Below are positions 22,501-28,839 of a DNA stretch of 64,000 nucleotides, piece after piece. The DNA lies in contig CM054117.1 in the NCBI GenBank assembly GCA_028673005.1, positions 48,701,370 through 48,765,369 on the forward strand, in the 5' to 3' direction. The DNA comes from Tanypteryx hageni. Its lineage: Eukaryota > Arthropoda > Insecta > Odonata > Petaluridae. Under the pieces are notes generated by a model, which did no database searches, was not told where the DNA came from, and saw nothing but the letters and a program-made list of their open reading frames with translations. Every line of letters starts with the position of its first letter. Positions within the stretch are counted from its first letter, which is position 1. Position numbers and translations under genes: made by a program.

Positions 22501-24654
22501 CGCCGCCTACGGCCGCTGCCCCGCCGCCCCCACCTGCCGCCAGCAACTCCTGTCCCACCACCGATATCACCACGAAGGGTGATTTGTCCAACTTCATGTT
22601 TTCTAGTTGTCGAAAAGTCGGCTCAAGCGTGGCTGGAAATAATACCGCAGAAAATTAGTGTTTTACGGCAATAGCAAACTGACGAATATTTTCTTACGAT
22701 ATATAGCAAAATCTCTCTTCAGCTAGAAGACTTCACTTTCTAAAGACGAATTTTTAAGTCTTATTGAACATTTCTTTAATTTAAAGATAAATTTCAATAT
22801 GGTGAAATTATAAGAATGGCATGGTGAAGCGTGTTATAAAGCTTTCCCTAAAAAATACTGATTTTTTACATCATATTCAAGAATACTCGTTAGGATGATT
22901 TTTTAGCACAACCAAACGATTTTCACATCCTCCACAAGTTCCCTTTAATGGGATTTTACTGTATTTATGGCACACAACTCCCATGCCTCTCGCATAATCA
23001 TAAATCGAATGGAAAAAGTTGACATTGTACTTCTCAATTATTTCAAGAAAAAAATCTATTTAATCCACACTTATACAAACTATGCCATTAAGCACACATT
23101 TTAACTAAAAGCCAAGAGAAAATGCAGGTCTTCTCATTTAATAAATCCTTAATAACATTCCTGTCTATAATGATGTCAAGTTAAGAATTTAATGCTCCGT
23201 AATATTGAATAATTAGAGCAAGCAATGAGTCCACGGATCCCTTTCACTTCCTGGTCAAAGTAGTTATCAAGTGACCGAGTCGTTAGTTGCGTAAAGATCC
23301 TGGGAGACCAAATGACCTTACTACAATTTGTTTTCATTTCCATATCACAGTAGAAACATCATAAATATCCAATTCGCCCTTTTTACGCTTACCTCGAAGC
23401 GGTGACTTCATTGCCGCTTCCACTAGCGCAGATAATAACTGGGTTGACTTTGGATCCTGTGCAAGACCGGAGCTAAAAGCCGCCAGGGCTTCAGCATGCC
23501 TTCCAAGACATTGCAAGGCCACTCCTTGCCGGTAATAGGCCTGAAAATGAGAACGACGCATTCAAGTCTTAATAATGTCTGACAATTTGCTTTGGCGCCA
23601 CATTTAGCAAGCATCAACGAGCAGAGATTTTTAACCATCGCAATTATATTTAATGGACTGTATCAAAATGTGTGAAATATTAAAACATGACGAAAAGAAT
23701 CCAATGAAAAGCATGAATTCAAAGTATTTAATTTGCTTAAAATCGAAACAAAAGCAGAGGAAACGCATTTTATGCTAATGCAATCGGTTTTAATAGCGGA
23801 GAATTCAACGAGCGAAGCCGTCATGACGGTCCTTTGCTCTTTTTTGAAGTAATATACATACATCATATTTTGCTAAAAGAATATGTAAAGGTTAAAGAGA
23901 TTGAAAAATCGATACTTAAAGGAAAAAAACTATAAAATCGACTTAAAATAATTTTGTCTCAACTACATAATCATTTTATCTCCTTAGTTTTATTGTTAAG
24001 GAAACCCGACCGATTAAGACAAAGCTATAAATGGGTTCATTGAAAGTGTCGCTCGTGACTAAAGAAAAATGTATATGAAATGAAGAAAATTTCCTTAAAC
24101 AGATGCCTTTACAAAACTTACTTACTTCGGATTTGTGATTACATCACCGCGAGTCATATAAGCGTTTCGAATTGGAAAAATGAGCATTCCATTTGCGAGC
24201 TCTTAAAGTGCCGTAAGCGTGGCTAATTAACGCCATTAATTTTTTCCATCTACGTCACATCTCTCACGATAATTTCGGAGAATGAATATTAAAACCGTAC
24301 CAAGCAGCATTTTGCTCTCACCTTTGGCCACTTGTGATTAAGTTCGCGTGCCCTAACGGCGTCTTCCAGCGCCCTCGCGAAGAGACCCATCTTGATCAGT
24401 GCTGCGGATCTGTTTGAGAGGAGCACGTGATTCTGGGGATCGAGCGCCAGGGCGTCCGTGTAGAGTGCCACGGCGGTCGCGAAATCTCCTGCTTGGCATG
24501 CAGCGTTGGAGGCTCGAACTTTTTCCGCGAAGAGGGCGCGGCTCGCCGGAGGAAGCTGGGAGGATGTGCTCCCGACCGCCGCCGCCGCATTAGACGACGA
24601 AGCGGCGGAATTAGCCGTCGAGGCAGCCGACGAGGAAGCGCCCTCGGTGTCCAT
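1..24654 (-). CDS. TTC28: TTC28 orthologue: giant TPR-CHAT protein, 22 coding exons, 3' end outside window
   Basis: Spliced gene read right to left. Twenty-two exons join with unbroken phase into 8,047 nt (about 2,682 residues) without a stop; human TTC28 is about 2,480 residues, so length fits. Order: N-terminal TPR unit (residues 1-160), about 25 TPRs of the 40-residue type with repeated A-x-x-NLG helices (160-1265), linker (1266-1540), CHAT domain (about 1543-1945), conserved post-CHAT region ending with GKQANRR (to 2162), disordered tail. Many stretches match vertebrate TTC28 residue for residue, e.g. MKLDKSPFVV and VFSALSSAYW. Known role in man: a large scaffold found at the spindle midzone and midbody with Aurora B; a role here is inferred by orthology. 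The N terminus before residue 40 is Ala/Ser-rich and lineage-specific. Coordinates include introns. Orthology is very secure; exact ends of a few exons are less so. Confidence 0.96.
1735..1842 (-). CDS. TTC28: TTC28 coding exon 21 (residues 2127-2163)
   Basis: Encodes GFDLMDVGQDEVTLRTGKQA and NRRSIQFVLQALLALF, almost identical to vertebrate GFDLCEVGQEEVILKTGKQANRR. Acceptor ATTTTCAG|GGT, donor TTTG|GTGAGA, exit phase 1. Smallest exon, 108 bp. Confidence 0.95.
2174..2368 (-). CDS. TTC28: TTC28 coding exon 20 (residues 2062-2127)
   Basis: Encodes LSTTTLCALSKLTCNSEAAD, then IEIPIDMKLWQVPGCHELLA, matching vertebrate LWRLPGCHEFLAALG. Acceptor AATAAAAG|GTT lacks a good pyrimidine tract; donor TTAG|GTTAGA, exit phase 1. 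Confidence 0.92.
2811..3060 (-). CDS. TTC28: TTC28 coding exon 19 (residues 1979-2062)
   Basis: Encodes VEKSLQRIHRGQKNAMYTTQ, KSIENKVSGTTGGIGP and LMSVGFRFEPAANGIPSSVF, matching vertebrate VEKSLQRIQNGQRNAMYTSQ. Acceptor TTATTGAAG|GTT, donor TTAG|GTAAGT, exit phase 1. Together with exons 20-21 it forms a conserved post-CHAT module of unknown job. Confidence 0.95.
3297..3506 (-). CDS. TTC28: TTC28 coding exon 18, end of CHAT domain (residues 1909-1978)
   Basis: Encodes GSRASRALAEAMQTVQHTKH, FAHPANWAGFLLVGSDIRLS and EQCRDALRVTLHL, matching vertebrate SHPSNWAGFTLIGSDVKL. Acceptor TTATTGTAG|GGT, donor CTTG|GTAAAT, phase 0 at both ends. Confidence 0.95.
3859..4724 (-). mobile_element. Non-autonomous Helitron in TTC28 intron 17
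   Basis: On the minus strand it starts TCATACATATAAAATG after an A and ends in CTAG before a T, the Helitron A/T target rule. A 7 bp stem hairpin (CCCGTCA/TGACGGG, 3871-3888) lies 11 nt from the 3' end. It carries a purine-rich tract on its own strand (3925-4185) and a segment (4445-4625) shared with a second copy near 32.4 kb. No Rep/helicase frame, so mobilised in trans. Confidence 0.8.
4969..5274 (-). CDS. TTC28: TTC28 coding exon 17, CHAT cysteine-position exon (residues 1807-1908)
   Basis: Encodes LPSLSEFLLTAADLLSLRLS, ARLVVIGSWHGRGG, SADGVVGLTRALLAAGAACV and LVSLWPVPEMPA. In active CHAT proteases the strand reads LVVLSAC; here it is LVVIGSW, so the cysteine position (codon 5170-5172) is Trp. 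Vertebrate TTC28 has Ser there. Acceptor CATATAG|GTT, donor TGCAG|GTGAGT, phase 0 at both ends. Confidence 0.95.
5471..5526. repeat. 22 bp inverted repeat built on a tRNA A box
   Basis: Arms 5471-5492 and 5505-5526 are exact reverse complements with a 12 nt loop. The right arm is the A-box part of the tRNA-Gly-like fragment; the left arm is an inverted copy of it. Confidence 0.9.
5499..5571 (+). pseudogene. tRNA-Gly-like fragment (SINE head or tRNA pseudogene)
   Basis: TTCAGTGATAGAAT matches the tRNA-Gly A box and GGTTCAACTCCCGGCC its B box and T arm, with correct spacing. The acceptor stem does not pair and the anticodon arm is altered, so it is not a working tRNA. It lies in TTC28 intron 16, on the opposite strand to the gene. 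Confidence 0.65.
5755..6269 (-). CDS. TTC28: TTC28 coding exon 16, CHAT histidine exon (residues 1635-1806)
   Basis: Encodes LSALVVGNPRLPP, then AECIHLAAHVSWELSAIVV. The second histidine (codon 5989-5991, about residue 1728) falls on the CHAT catalytic histidine position. A Gly/Ser/Asn-rich insert and VQDDEGSEV follow. Acceptor TTTCCAG|GTGTTAG, donor TGAG|GTGAGC, phase 0 out. Acceptor choice depends on the exon 15 donor. Confidence 0.9.
7363..7642. mobile_element. Foldback MITE in TTC28 intron 15
   Basis: Two arms of about 115-120 bp (7363-7477 and 7523-7642) are near-perfect reverse complements, differing by a few substitutions and one small indel. The 45 nt spacer is unrelated. Each arm contains CCTAGGT and GCAATGCAAC motifs. 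There is no coding capacity, and the superfamily is not clear. Confidence 0.85.
8784..9238 (-). CDS. TTC28: TTC28 coding exon 15, start of CHAT domain (residues 1483-1635)
   Basis: Begins with a Ser/Gly and His/Pro-rich spacer, then LSALYRLLVGPFEDVLPIGG, RRELLLVLEGDLYLVPFPVL and EYLCERFSLIVVPSLTSL, the first half of the CHAT fold as in vertebrate TTC28. Acceptor ACTTCAG|TCTTGG. The donor is best read as GC-type, GGGCAAG|GCAAGT, exit phase 1, fitting exon 16. A GT donor four bases further on paired with another acceptor would also keep frame, so the last few residues are uncertain. Confidence 0.88.
9341..9614. mobile_element. hAT MITE in TTC28 intron 14
   Basis: Terminal inverted repeats CAAGGGTCTCCAAAC and CAGGGGTCACCAAAC, the hAT type, flanked by an exact 8 bp target duplication TTCTAGAA (9333-9340 and 9615-9622). 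It is 274 bp with no frame, so non-autonomous. Confidence 0.9.
9790..9995 (-). repeat. Possible tRNA-derived SINE
   Basis: Read on the minus strand, GGCTTGAGTGCTGACC resembles an A box and GGTTGGAATCC a B box about 30 nt later (9925-9985). The body to the left has no coding sense. Ends and target duplications were not found. Confidence 0.4.
10322..10504 (-). CDS. TTC28: TTC28 coding exon 14 (residues 1422-1483)
   Basis: Encodes a Gly/Asp-rich stretch, then LEELGDRLNQDGDRTGFLRM and VNRNHLFNSSNYSLSSLF, matching vertebrate DPTGFLRMVRRNNLFNRS and MTSLF. Acceptor TTCCTCAG|AAATG, donor TTTAG|GTATGT, phase 2 out. Confidence 0.94.
10581..10794 (-). CDS. TTC28: TTC28 coding exon 13, acidic linker (residues 1351-1422)
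   Basis: Encodes GIVRFNEVALNDDIDGTREE, an acidic Glu/Asp run, and ILDHYIQSVRDTLRMELQAY, equivalent to vertebrate HIASVREALGVE. Acceptor CTTTTGTAG|GAA, donor AATAG|GTAAG, exit phase 2. Followed by the shortest intron of the gene, 76 bp. Confidence 0.93.
10914..11169 (-). CDS. TTC28: TTC28 coding exon 12 (residues 1266-1351)
   Basis: Encodes RVLVALGHPEEALLVAERAR, then SVEQLVDLVNRQRASVLYFS and LAAGYLYAWFIVPTKG, matching vertebrate TTC28 (RVLVSLGHHDEALAVAERGR). It forms the bridge between TPRs and the CHAT region. Acceptor CATTCTTCAG|AGG, donor CAAAG|GTTTG, exit phase 1. Confidence 0.95.
11524..11933 (-). CDS. TTC28: TTC28 coding exon 11, end of TPR array (residues 1129-1265)
   Basis: Encodes HHALGDAGRAVAYLEQGLCA, the charged EARIRHRLGLALWGHGDLSS and LALFDLQTASYQALQ, the last TPRs before the linker. 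A Ser/Arg-rich insertion of about 45 residues (11580-11710) sits between LLETVRREE and DYRLALFDLQ; vertebrates have about ten residues here. Acceptor CAATATAAG|GTCG, donor CTTCAG|GTGAAT, phase 0 out. Confidence 0.95.
12439..12486. repeat. Short hairpin in TTC28 intron 10
   Basis: Arms 12439-12460 and 12465-12486 pair over 22 nt with two mismatches around a 4 nt loop. Too short for a typical pre-miRNA; likely a MITE remnant. Confidence 0.6.
12522..12844 (-). CDS. TTC28: TTC28 coding exon 10 (residues 1021-1129)
   Basis: Encodes RELKDVAGEGEAASGLGRVY, QQMGDLTSALRCHQLDLRLA and ALHMQERHLGAAAQLGDHAA. An Ala/Asn/Ser-rich insertion (12655-12715) lengthens the loop where vertebrates have only a few residues. 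Acceptor GTTAACAG|AGAG, donor CTTG|GTGAGTAAG, exit phase 1. Confidence 0.95.
13088..13239 (-). CDS. TTC28: TTC28 coding exon 9 (residues 971-1021)
   Basis: Encodes VCFEKRLVVAHELNNSEAKA and SAYGELGHIHSMLGNYEQAI, matching vertebrate VCFEKRLVVAHELGE and AYGELGSLHSQLGNYEQAI. Acceptor TTTTCCTCTAG|GTC, donor GCAAG|GTATTA, exit phase 2. Intron 8 before it is only 86 bp. Confidence 0.95.
13326..13508 (-). CDS. TTC28: TTC28 coding exon 8 (residues 910-970)
   Basis: Encodes GRAYGNLGDCHDALGDPEEA and AYRGLGHSQLCVGNLQQAL, matching the vertebrate GRAYGNLGDCYEALGDYEEA repeat. Acceptor TTGACAG|GGT, donor CCCTG|GTTGG, phase 0 at both ends. No long ATG-started frame marks it, so it is easily missed. Confidence 0.94.
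13688..13981 (-). CDS. TTC28: TTC28 coding exon 7 (residues 812-909)
   Basis: Encodes GECRAHGHLGAVHMSLGHYT and EAQALGNLGIARLNMGSHSE, two TPRs aligned with vertebrate GECRAHGHLAAVYMALGKYT. Acceptor TTATTAG|GAA, donor GATAAG|GTAAAT, phase 0 at both ends. Confidence 0.96.
14056..14805. mobile_element. hAT-like non-autonomous element in TTC28 intron 6
   Basis: Terminal inverted repeats TAGGGTTACCA and TGGTAACCCTA with an exact 8 bp duplication TTTATAAC (14048-14055 and 14806-14813). It is 750 bp, AT-rich inside, with subterminal TCCGG motifs at both ends and no frame. The 8 bp duplication supports hAT; the TIR is less typical. Confidence 0.85.
15292..15611 (-). CDS. TTC28: TTC28 coding exon 6 (residues 705-811)
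   Basis: Encodes KFRALGNMGDALLKMGNAEE and AAYGALGLTHRLLRQYDKAL, which match vertebrate TPRs. Between them sits a Gly/Ser/Glu/Asp low-complexity insertion of roughly 30 residues (15380-15485) absent from vertebrate TTC28. Acceptor TTCTAG|CTA, donor CACCCAG|GTAAAA, exit phase 0. Confidence 0.95.
16015..16243 (-). CDS. TTC28: TTC28 coding exon 5 (residues 629-705)
   Basis: Encodes ELHDVEGEAKACHFLGYAHY and CLGNFREAVRYYDQDLALAR, two TPRs that match vertebrate TTC28 closely. Acceptor CTATATAG|GAA, donor CCTTG|GTGAG, exit phase 1. Confidence 0.96.
16391..16532 (-). CDS. TTC28: TTC28 coding exon 4 (residues 581-628)
   Basis: Follows the 4.8 kb intron 3. Encodes HLSIARELKDAAGEACALLN, then NCHSSRGEFAAAVPYYESHL, one TPR equal to the vertebrate HLNIARELRD repeat. 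Acceptor CCCTAAG|GGG has a weak pyrimidine tract; donor CTCAG|GTTAGA is weak but phase 0 fits the next exon. Confidence 0.9.
16679..17982. mobile_element. pogo/Tigger-like MITE in TTC28 intron 3
   Basis: Ends CAGTAAATCCTCGATTTAAC and its reverse complement at 17961-17982 are the pogo/Tigger terminal type. TA flanks the left end; the right flank reads CA. The 1.3 kb body has no transposase frame. Part of it (17280-17950) is GC-richer and contains a 112-codon frame that I take as chance. Confidence 0.7.
17983..19023. other. Intron 3 sequence without recognised feature
   Basis: AT-rich, no open frame of note, no repeat ends seen. Confidence 0.4.
19024..20205 (+). mobile_element. Non-autonomous Helitron in TTC28 intron 3
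   Basis: The 3' end has hairpin GTGACAGCGAAGCGTCAC (20177-20194) and terminates CTAG before T. The 5' region has the Helitron-type run of GTCCGTCCGTCAGT followed by CTAAACCGCTGGACGGATTT. The 5' base is less certain: the expected A before TC is missing. No Rep/helicase frame. Confidence 0.7.
20262..20865. repeat. Tandem repeat, about 222 bp unit, near three copies
   Basis: The phrase GGAGATAAAAATTCGA recurs near 20393, 20612 and 20840; ACTACAAGA, CATAATTATGAGTTA and AGCAAAACATCGCATA recur in register. Copies differ by substitutions and small indels. Lies in TTC28 intron 3, next to the Helitron end. Confidence 0.85.
21372..22632 (-). CDS. TTC28: TTC28 coding exon 3, large TPR exon (residues 161-581)
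   Basis: The largest internal exon, 1,261 bp. Acceptor TTTCCAG|CCACG, donor TTACAG|GTGAG, exit phase 2. It encodes about ten TPRs from KLDKSPFVVISVVGQELL through AVAYQALGAHEMALLHYR, aligned with vertebrate TTC28. A Gly/Ala-rich stretch of about 20 residues (22465-22540) replaces a much shorter segment in vertebrates. Base composition is strongly GC-rich with dense CpG, in sharp contrast to exons 4-21. Confidence 0.97.
23393..23540 (-). CDS. TTC28: TTC28 coding exon 2 (residues 112-161)
   Basis: Acceptor ATTTTCAG|GCC and donor CGAG|GTAAG, exit phase 1. It encodes AYYRQGVALQCLGRHAEALA followed by FSSGLAQDPKS and VEAAMKSPLR, nearly identical to vertebrate TTC28, and completes the N-terminal three-TPR unit. 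Confidence 0.95.
24322..24654 (-). CDS. TTC28: TTC28 coding exon 1 (residues 1-111)
   Basis: Begins with ATG at 24654 directly after a splice acceptor (pyrimidine tract then CAG). It encodes an Ala/Ser-rich leader, then a co-chaperone-type TPR helix pair containing AGDFATAVALYTDALALDP and LLSNRSAALIKMGLFARALE, matching the start of the conserved part of vertebrate TTC28. The donor is AAAG|GTGAG, phase 0. The exon is GC-rich with many CpGs, unlike the 3' exons. An alternative is that coding continues into an unseen upstream exon, since the frame is phase 0 at the acceptor. Confidence 0.9.
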
Positions 24655-24675
24655 CTGCGAAAGAGGAGGCAGGTA
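24655..24675 (-). other. Splice acceptor flush with the TTC28 start codon
   Basis: On the minus strand a pyrimidine-rich tract, CCTCCTCTTTCGCAG, runs directly into ATG. This is a textbook acceptor, so the ATG is the first base of an internal exon. A 5' exon must lie to the right, beyond 24.7 kb. Confidence 0.75.
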
Positions 24676-25330
24676 GATATTAATCAAAAAGTTCCAGCGA
24701 TGGATTTTTTGGCTTCGTAAAAATGAGCCAGAAAGTTAGTAACATTAAAACCATTCGTAAGGTAGAAAATTTCTCTCAAAAAATACCCGAGCCCCCAAAC
24801 TAAATAAAACATTTTTTATTTTTACAGCAATAATGAAAGAAGCTCACGCGTTTTCGGCCGTTTTTGTTACACACGAATAGTAAAATCTTGAAAGCATTTA
24901 TATATTTCATAATGGACGCCAAAATTCTATAAAGAAATGGCATGTTGCTACATGTTTAATATTCTCTGGAAAAGAGTTAATTCTACTTATGTTTTATTAA
25001 GTTAGAATTTTAAGGCATTATTAATATTAGAGATCATACTGCGGATTTAACTCTCTTGCATTCATAATATACAAAAAAGACAGAACATAAAACGAAAACA
25101 TCATCAAATGCTTGTATTGAAATTGAATAGAATAATAAAAAGGATTCGCATAAAATATTACACAACATAATGTAACTAAAATTACAGGAATTAAAATTTA
25201 TATAACCATCAAAGCAGAGAGGCTGTTATATCTCGTATTTCTAAATTTTCGACACTTCCTCTGTACTCGCGATCAAGTGCGAACATTTGTCTGTTTCATT
25301 AAAAGCCAAATAAATCAAGGTTTTAAATAA
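24676..25330. other. AT-rich stretch, probable TTC28 5' intron
   Basis: No open frame, repeat end or structured element recognised. It lies upstream of an acceptor and is therefore most likely intron. Confidence 0.5.
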
Positions 25331-25346
25331 CCAGAATAACGGTAGT

Positions 25347-27822
25347 TTGGTCTTTTGGTCTGGAGTAGATGAATGCGTGCACGGTACTCAAGGTGTGGGA
25401 TTGATACTGAATGAAAGGGCTAAGATGCATGTGAGAAAGCATGGATTAGTGTTACCAAGGCTGTTGTGGGTGCGGATGAAAATGGGTGGGCGCAGGATTA
25501 TGCTTGTTGCATGTTATGCTCCGGTTGACGGTGAGAAAGAATATGATAAGAATAAATTTTGGGAAAAATTGAGAGATATTTTGAGTGAGTGTGAACCAGG
25601 AGAAAGAGTAATTATGCTCGGAGATATGAATGGATGGGTGGGAGTAAAACGAGAAGGCACGGAAAGGGTTCTTGGACCATTTGGTGACCCATGATAATGG
25701 TGAAAAAGTAAAAGTGGAAAGATTGCAAGAGCAAATGAATAGGTGGGAATATGAAAGTGTGCTAAAAGAAAGGCTAATGGCCGAAGAGAGTGAATGGAAG
25801 GAGGAAATGAGAGAAGAGAATGTGGAGAAGGCTTGGAACAGATTGAAAGGTATCATCTTGCAGTGTGCTACTAAGGTGTGTGGAACTACTTGTTGGAAGA
25901 ATGAGAGGTGATGCATGGTGGAATGAGAGAGTTAAAGTGGCTGTGAATGAGAAAAAGGAGGCATATGTGAGAATGATTGCTGCTAAGAATGAAAATGAGC
26001 GAAAGGCACTGTATGAAATGTATAAAGAGAAAAGGAGAGCTGCAAAAGATATTGTGAAAGAGAGTAAAGAACAATTGCGGATGAATGAGGCTGAGAAAAT
26101 GCAGAATGATTTTGAGGGGAATAAGAAGTTGTTCTGGAAATGGGTGAAGAGAGCAAGGCAAGGAGGGAGTAAGGGTGTGAGCGGAATTCAAGGAAAGGAT
26201 GGTGATATGGTGTGGAATGAGAGTGATGTAAGGGAGTGTTGGAAAAAGTATTTTGAAGAGTTGTATGGAAATGTTGTGAATGGGTCTAAAAATCCGAGTG
26301 AATCTGTTGGAGTGAATATTAATGAATATGAGGGGGATTAGTAAGAACGAGGTAGTCAAAGCAGTGAATATGTTGAAAAATGGAAAAGCTGCAGGTGTGG
26401 ATGGCATAACGGGAGAGATGTTGAAGTATGGATGTGATTTGCTTATGTGTTAGATGTGTGATCTGTGCAATCTGTGTGCAAGGAGTTCGAGAGTGCCTGC
26501 TGAATGGAAGGATGGTGTAATTGTACTGTTCTACGAGGGTAAGGGAGATAGGACTGAATGTAAGAATTATAGAGCGATTAGTTTGCTGAGTATACCTGGA
26601 AAGGTATATGGGAAAGTTTTGATTGAAAGAGTACAAAAGGTAACTATCGATAAAATGTGGGGAGTGCAATGTGGCTTCATGCCTGGAAGGGGTTGCACCG
26701 ACCAAATATTTGCCCTACAGCAAGTGGTTGAGAAGTGCATGGATGTAAGAAAGAAAGTGTACTGTGCATTTGTTGATCTAGAGAAAGCATATGACAGAGT
26801 GAATCGTAATGATTTGTGGAATGTTCTGAGCGAGTATGGAGTGAATGGTTGGTTGCTGAATGCTATAAAGGTAGTGTATACTGGAATTAGGGCATGTGTA
26901 ATGGTAAATGGCATGATGAGCGATTGGTTTAGAGTTGAGCAAGGTGTACGACAAGGATGTGTCATGTCCCCCTTGGTTATTTAATGTGTTCATGGATAAA
27001 TGTGTGAGACAGGCATGTATGGATATGGTGGGTGTTATGGTTGGTGGAGAGAATGTTCGTGTACTTCTGTATGCTGATGATGCTGTGCTAATGGCTGAGA
27101 ACCCAGGAGAATTGCAGAGAATGTTAGATAGCCTGCATGATACGACAGTGAGAATAGACTTAAGGATAAATGTGGCCAAAACCAAGGTAGTTGTCTTCGA
27201 TCGGGAGAATGAGGTGAACGACTCTCAATTTAGCAGAAATGGTGGAACGATTGAGGTTGTGGATGAATTTGTATACCTTGGTAGAATGTTCAGTAAAAAT
27301 GGTAGAGTAGATGGGGAAATTAAAAGGCGAGTGAATGCTGGTAGAAAGGTGGCAGGGAGTGTGTGGTCGATTGCAAAGAATGAATGGTTGTCAAAAGAAG
27401 CGAAAATGTCTGTACACAAGAGTGTTTTAATGCCTACCTTGCTGTATGGTAATAAAACATGGGTGTGTCAGGAGAAGCATAAAAGTAGTTTGGATGCGGT
27501 TGGGATGGGATACATGAGAAGAGTTTGTGGAAAATCTAGGAGGGACAAAGTAAGGAATAATTGGGTGATGAACGAATGTGGTATGAAAGCTAGTGTGACA
27601 GATCTGTATGAGAGAGGTCTGCTGAGGTGGTTCTGGCATGTAGAAAGAATGGAGGCGAGTAGAATCACCAAACAAATATATGAAGGAAGAGTGAATGGCG
27701 AGAGAGGGAGAGGCAGACCGCGCAAAACTTGGTTGGATGTGGTTGGTGATACTCTGAGAAAAAGGGACATGAAAAGTATGAGGAATAAAAGGAAATGTGT
27801 GACAGTGTATGAGTGTAAGTGA
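25347..27822 (+). mobile_element. Decayed non-LTR retrotransposon (APE endonuclease + reverse transcriptase)
   Basis: Fragments in several frames. 25347-25694 is the middle of an APE-type endonuclease (GERVIMLGDMNGWVG), without its start. 25672-26341 is the linker. Reverse transcriptase follows: AFVDLEKAYDRV (motif A, about 26767), GVRQGCVMSP (motif B), YADDAVLMAE (active site 27070-27081), and the C-terminal LRWFWHVERME and GRGRPRKTW blocks. No RNase H. Damage: 5' truncation, an internal deletion near 25683 removing the second half of the endonuclease, frame changes near 25683, 25900, 26340 and 26960, and an in-frame TAG at 26451. Oriented against TTC28. The clade is uncertain (RTE or CR1-group). 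Confidence 0.88.
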
Positions 27823-28140
27823 AGCAAAAGAAGTGTGCAAGGATAGAAGTGTGTGGAGGAAGTTGATGGGTTGGTAATTGGCAAACATATGGCACGGCTT
27901 ACCCCGCAAGGGAAAGCGTCAAGGTGTGTTGTTGTTAAATACAATATTTGTTCATTACTATTAAATTTGCTTCATAGGAGCCAGCTGTCAAATAGTGAAA
28001 CGTGTGATAAGTTTAATTTAATTCCTACTTAAATGTTTACTTTGATGAATAAAATCTCCTCGATGTCATATTACGTTTTTAAGATATCGAGGCATTATCC
28101 TTTTAATAAATGCCCTAAAAATAGAAACTTTTCAACGTTT
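27823..28140 (+). other. 3' tail of the retrotransposon and flank
   Basis: Noncoding, AT-rich. The C-rich CCCCGCAAGGGAAAG near 27902 looks like part of the element's 3' UTR; the junction with host DNA was not located. Confidence 0.4.
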
Positions 28141-28149
28141 CAAGGCAGA

Positions 28150-28835
28150 GACAGGTTTCCCAAAACATCCCACATTCTATATCAAACCCCAAAATCACCA
28201 TAGCCCAAAACATCCCACTTTTGAGACCCCTTAAAATCCCACATTTTCTTACTGAGAGAAGGGTTGGGTAGAGCTGTTCCTGTCTCTCCAATACTGTGTT
28301 TTCCACACTGCCGTGGTCATGATCTGACTTATACATCCCGGTTATCGTAGTTTTCTCCGCATCAGTCATTATCGTAGCATAACAGCCCTTAGTGCAAGAC
28401 CGTCAGGCAACATCCCAATCTCCTTATTAGTGCGAATGTTTTGGTATTTATAATTATCAAACATTCACCACCCCTGTTACTAGATATCACTTTAAAATCC
28501 TCGTCTTTCCTGGAGTGTAAATAACTAAAATGTTCAAAAGTAATGATTTAAGCTCAAAATAATCTCGCTGCACTGTTAATTAAGCACACAAGAACACTGA
28601 GAGAAAACAATGAAGCGAATAAATATCGTATTTGTCAGAGAGCCTATCAGCCAAACTCAGGTCGGTCCACCTATTAACACTCAAATCCTCACTCTTTCGC
28701 CCGCCTAGAAAAGTGGGATGTTTTGGGCTTCATAGTATACCTGTATAAATGTGAGCTGTTTTGGGCTATGAAAAGTGGGATGTTTTTGGCTACGATTTTC
28801 CAAAAGTGGGATGTTTTGGGCTACTTCCGACAGGT
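28150..28835. mobile_element. Inverted-repeat element with reiterated AAAACATCCCAC motif
   Basis: The left 90 bp carries AAAACATCCCAC twice plus a weaker copy; the right 130 bp carries the reverse complement, with flanking AAAAGTGGGATGTTTTGGGC, three to four times. The ends can be paired as long imperfect terminal repeats around an AT-rich core. No frame. Superfamily unknown. Confidence 0.65.
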
Positions 28836-28839
28836 AAAA

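Noticed and set aside
25452..27944. Several minus-strand frames of 128-173 codons
   Set aside because: Shadows of the retrotransposon coding strand.
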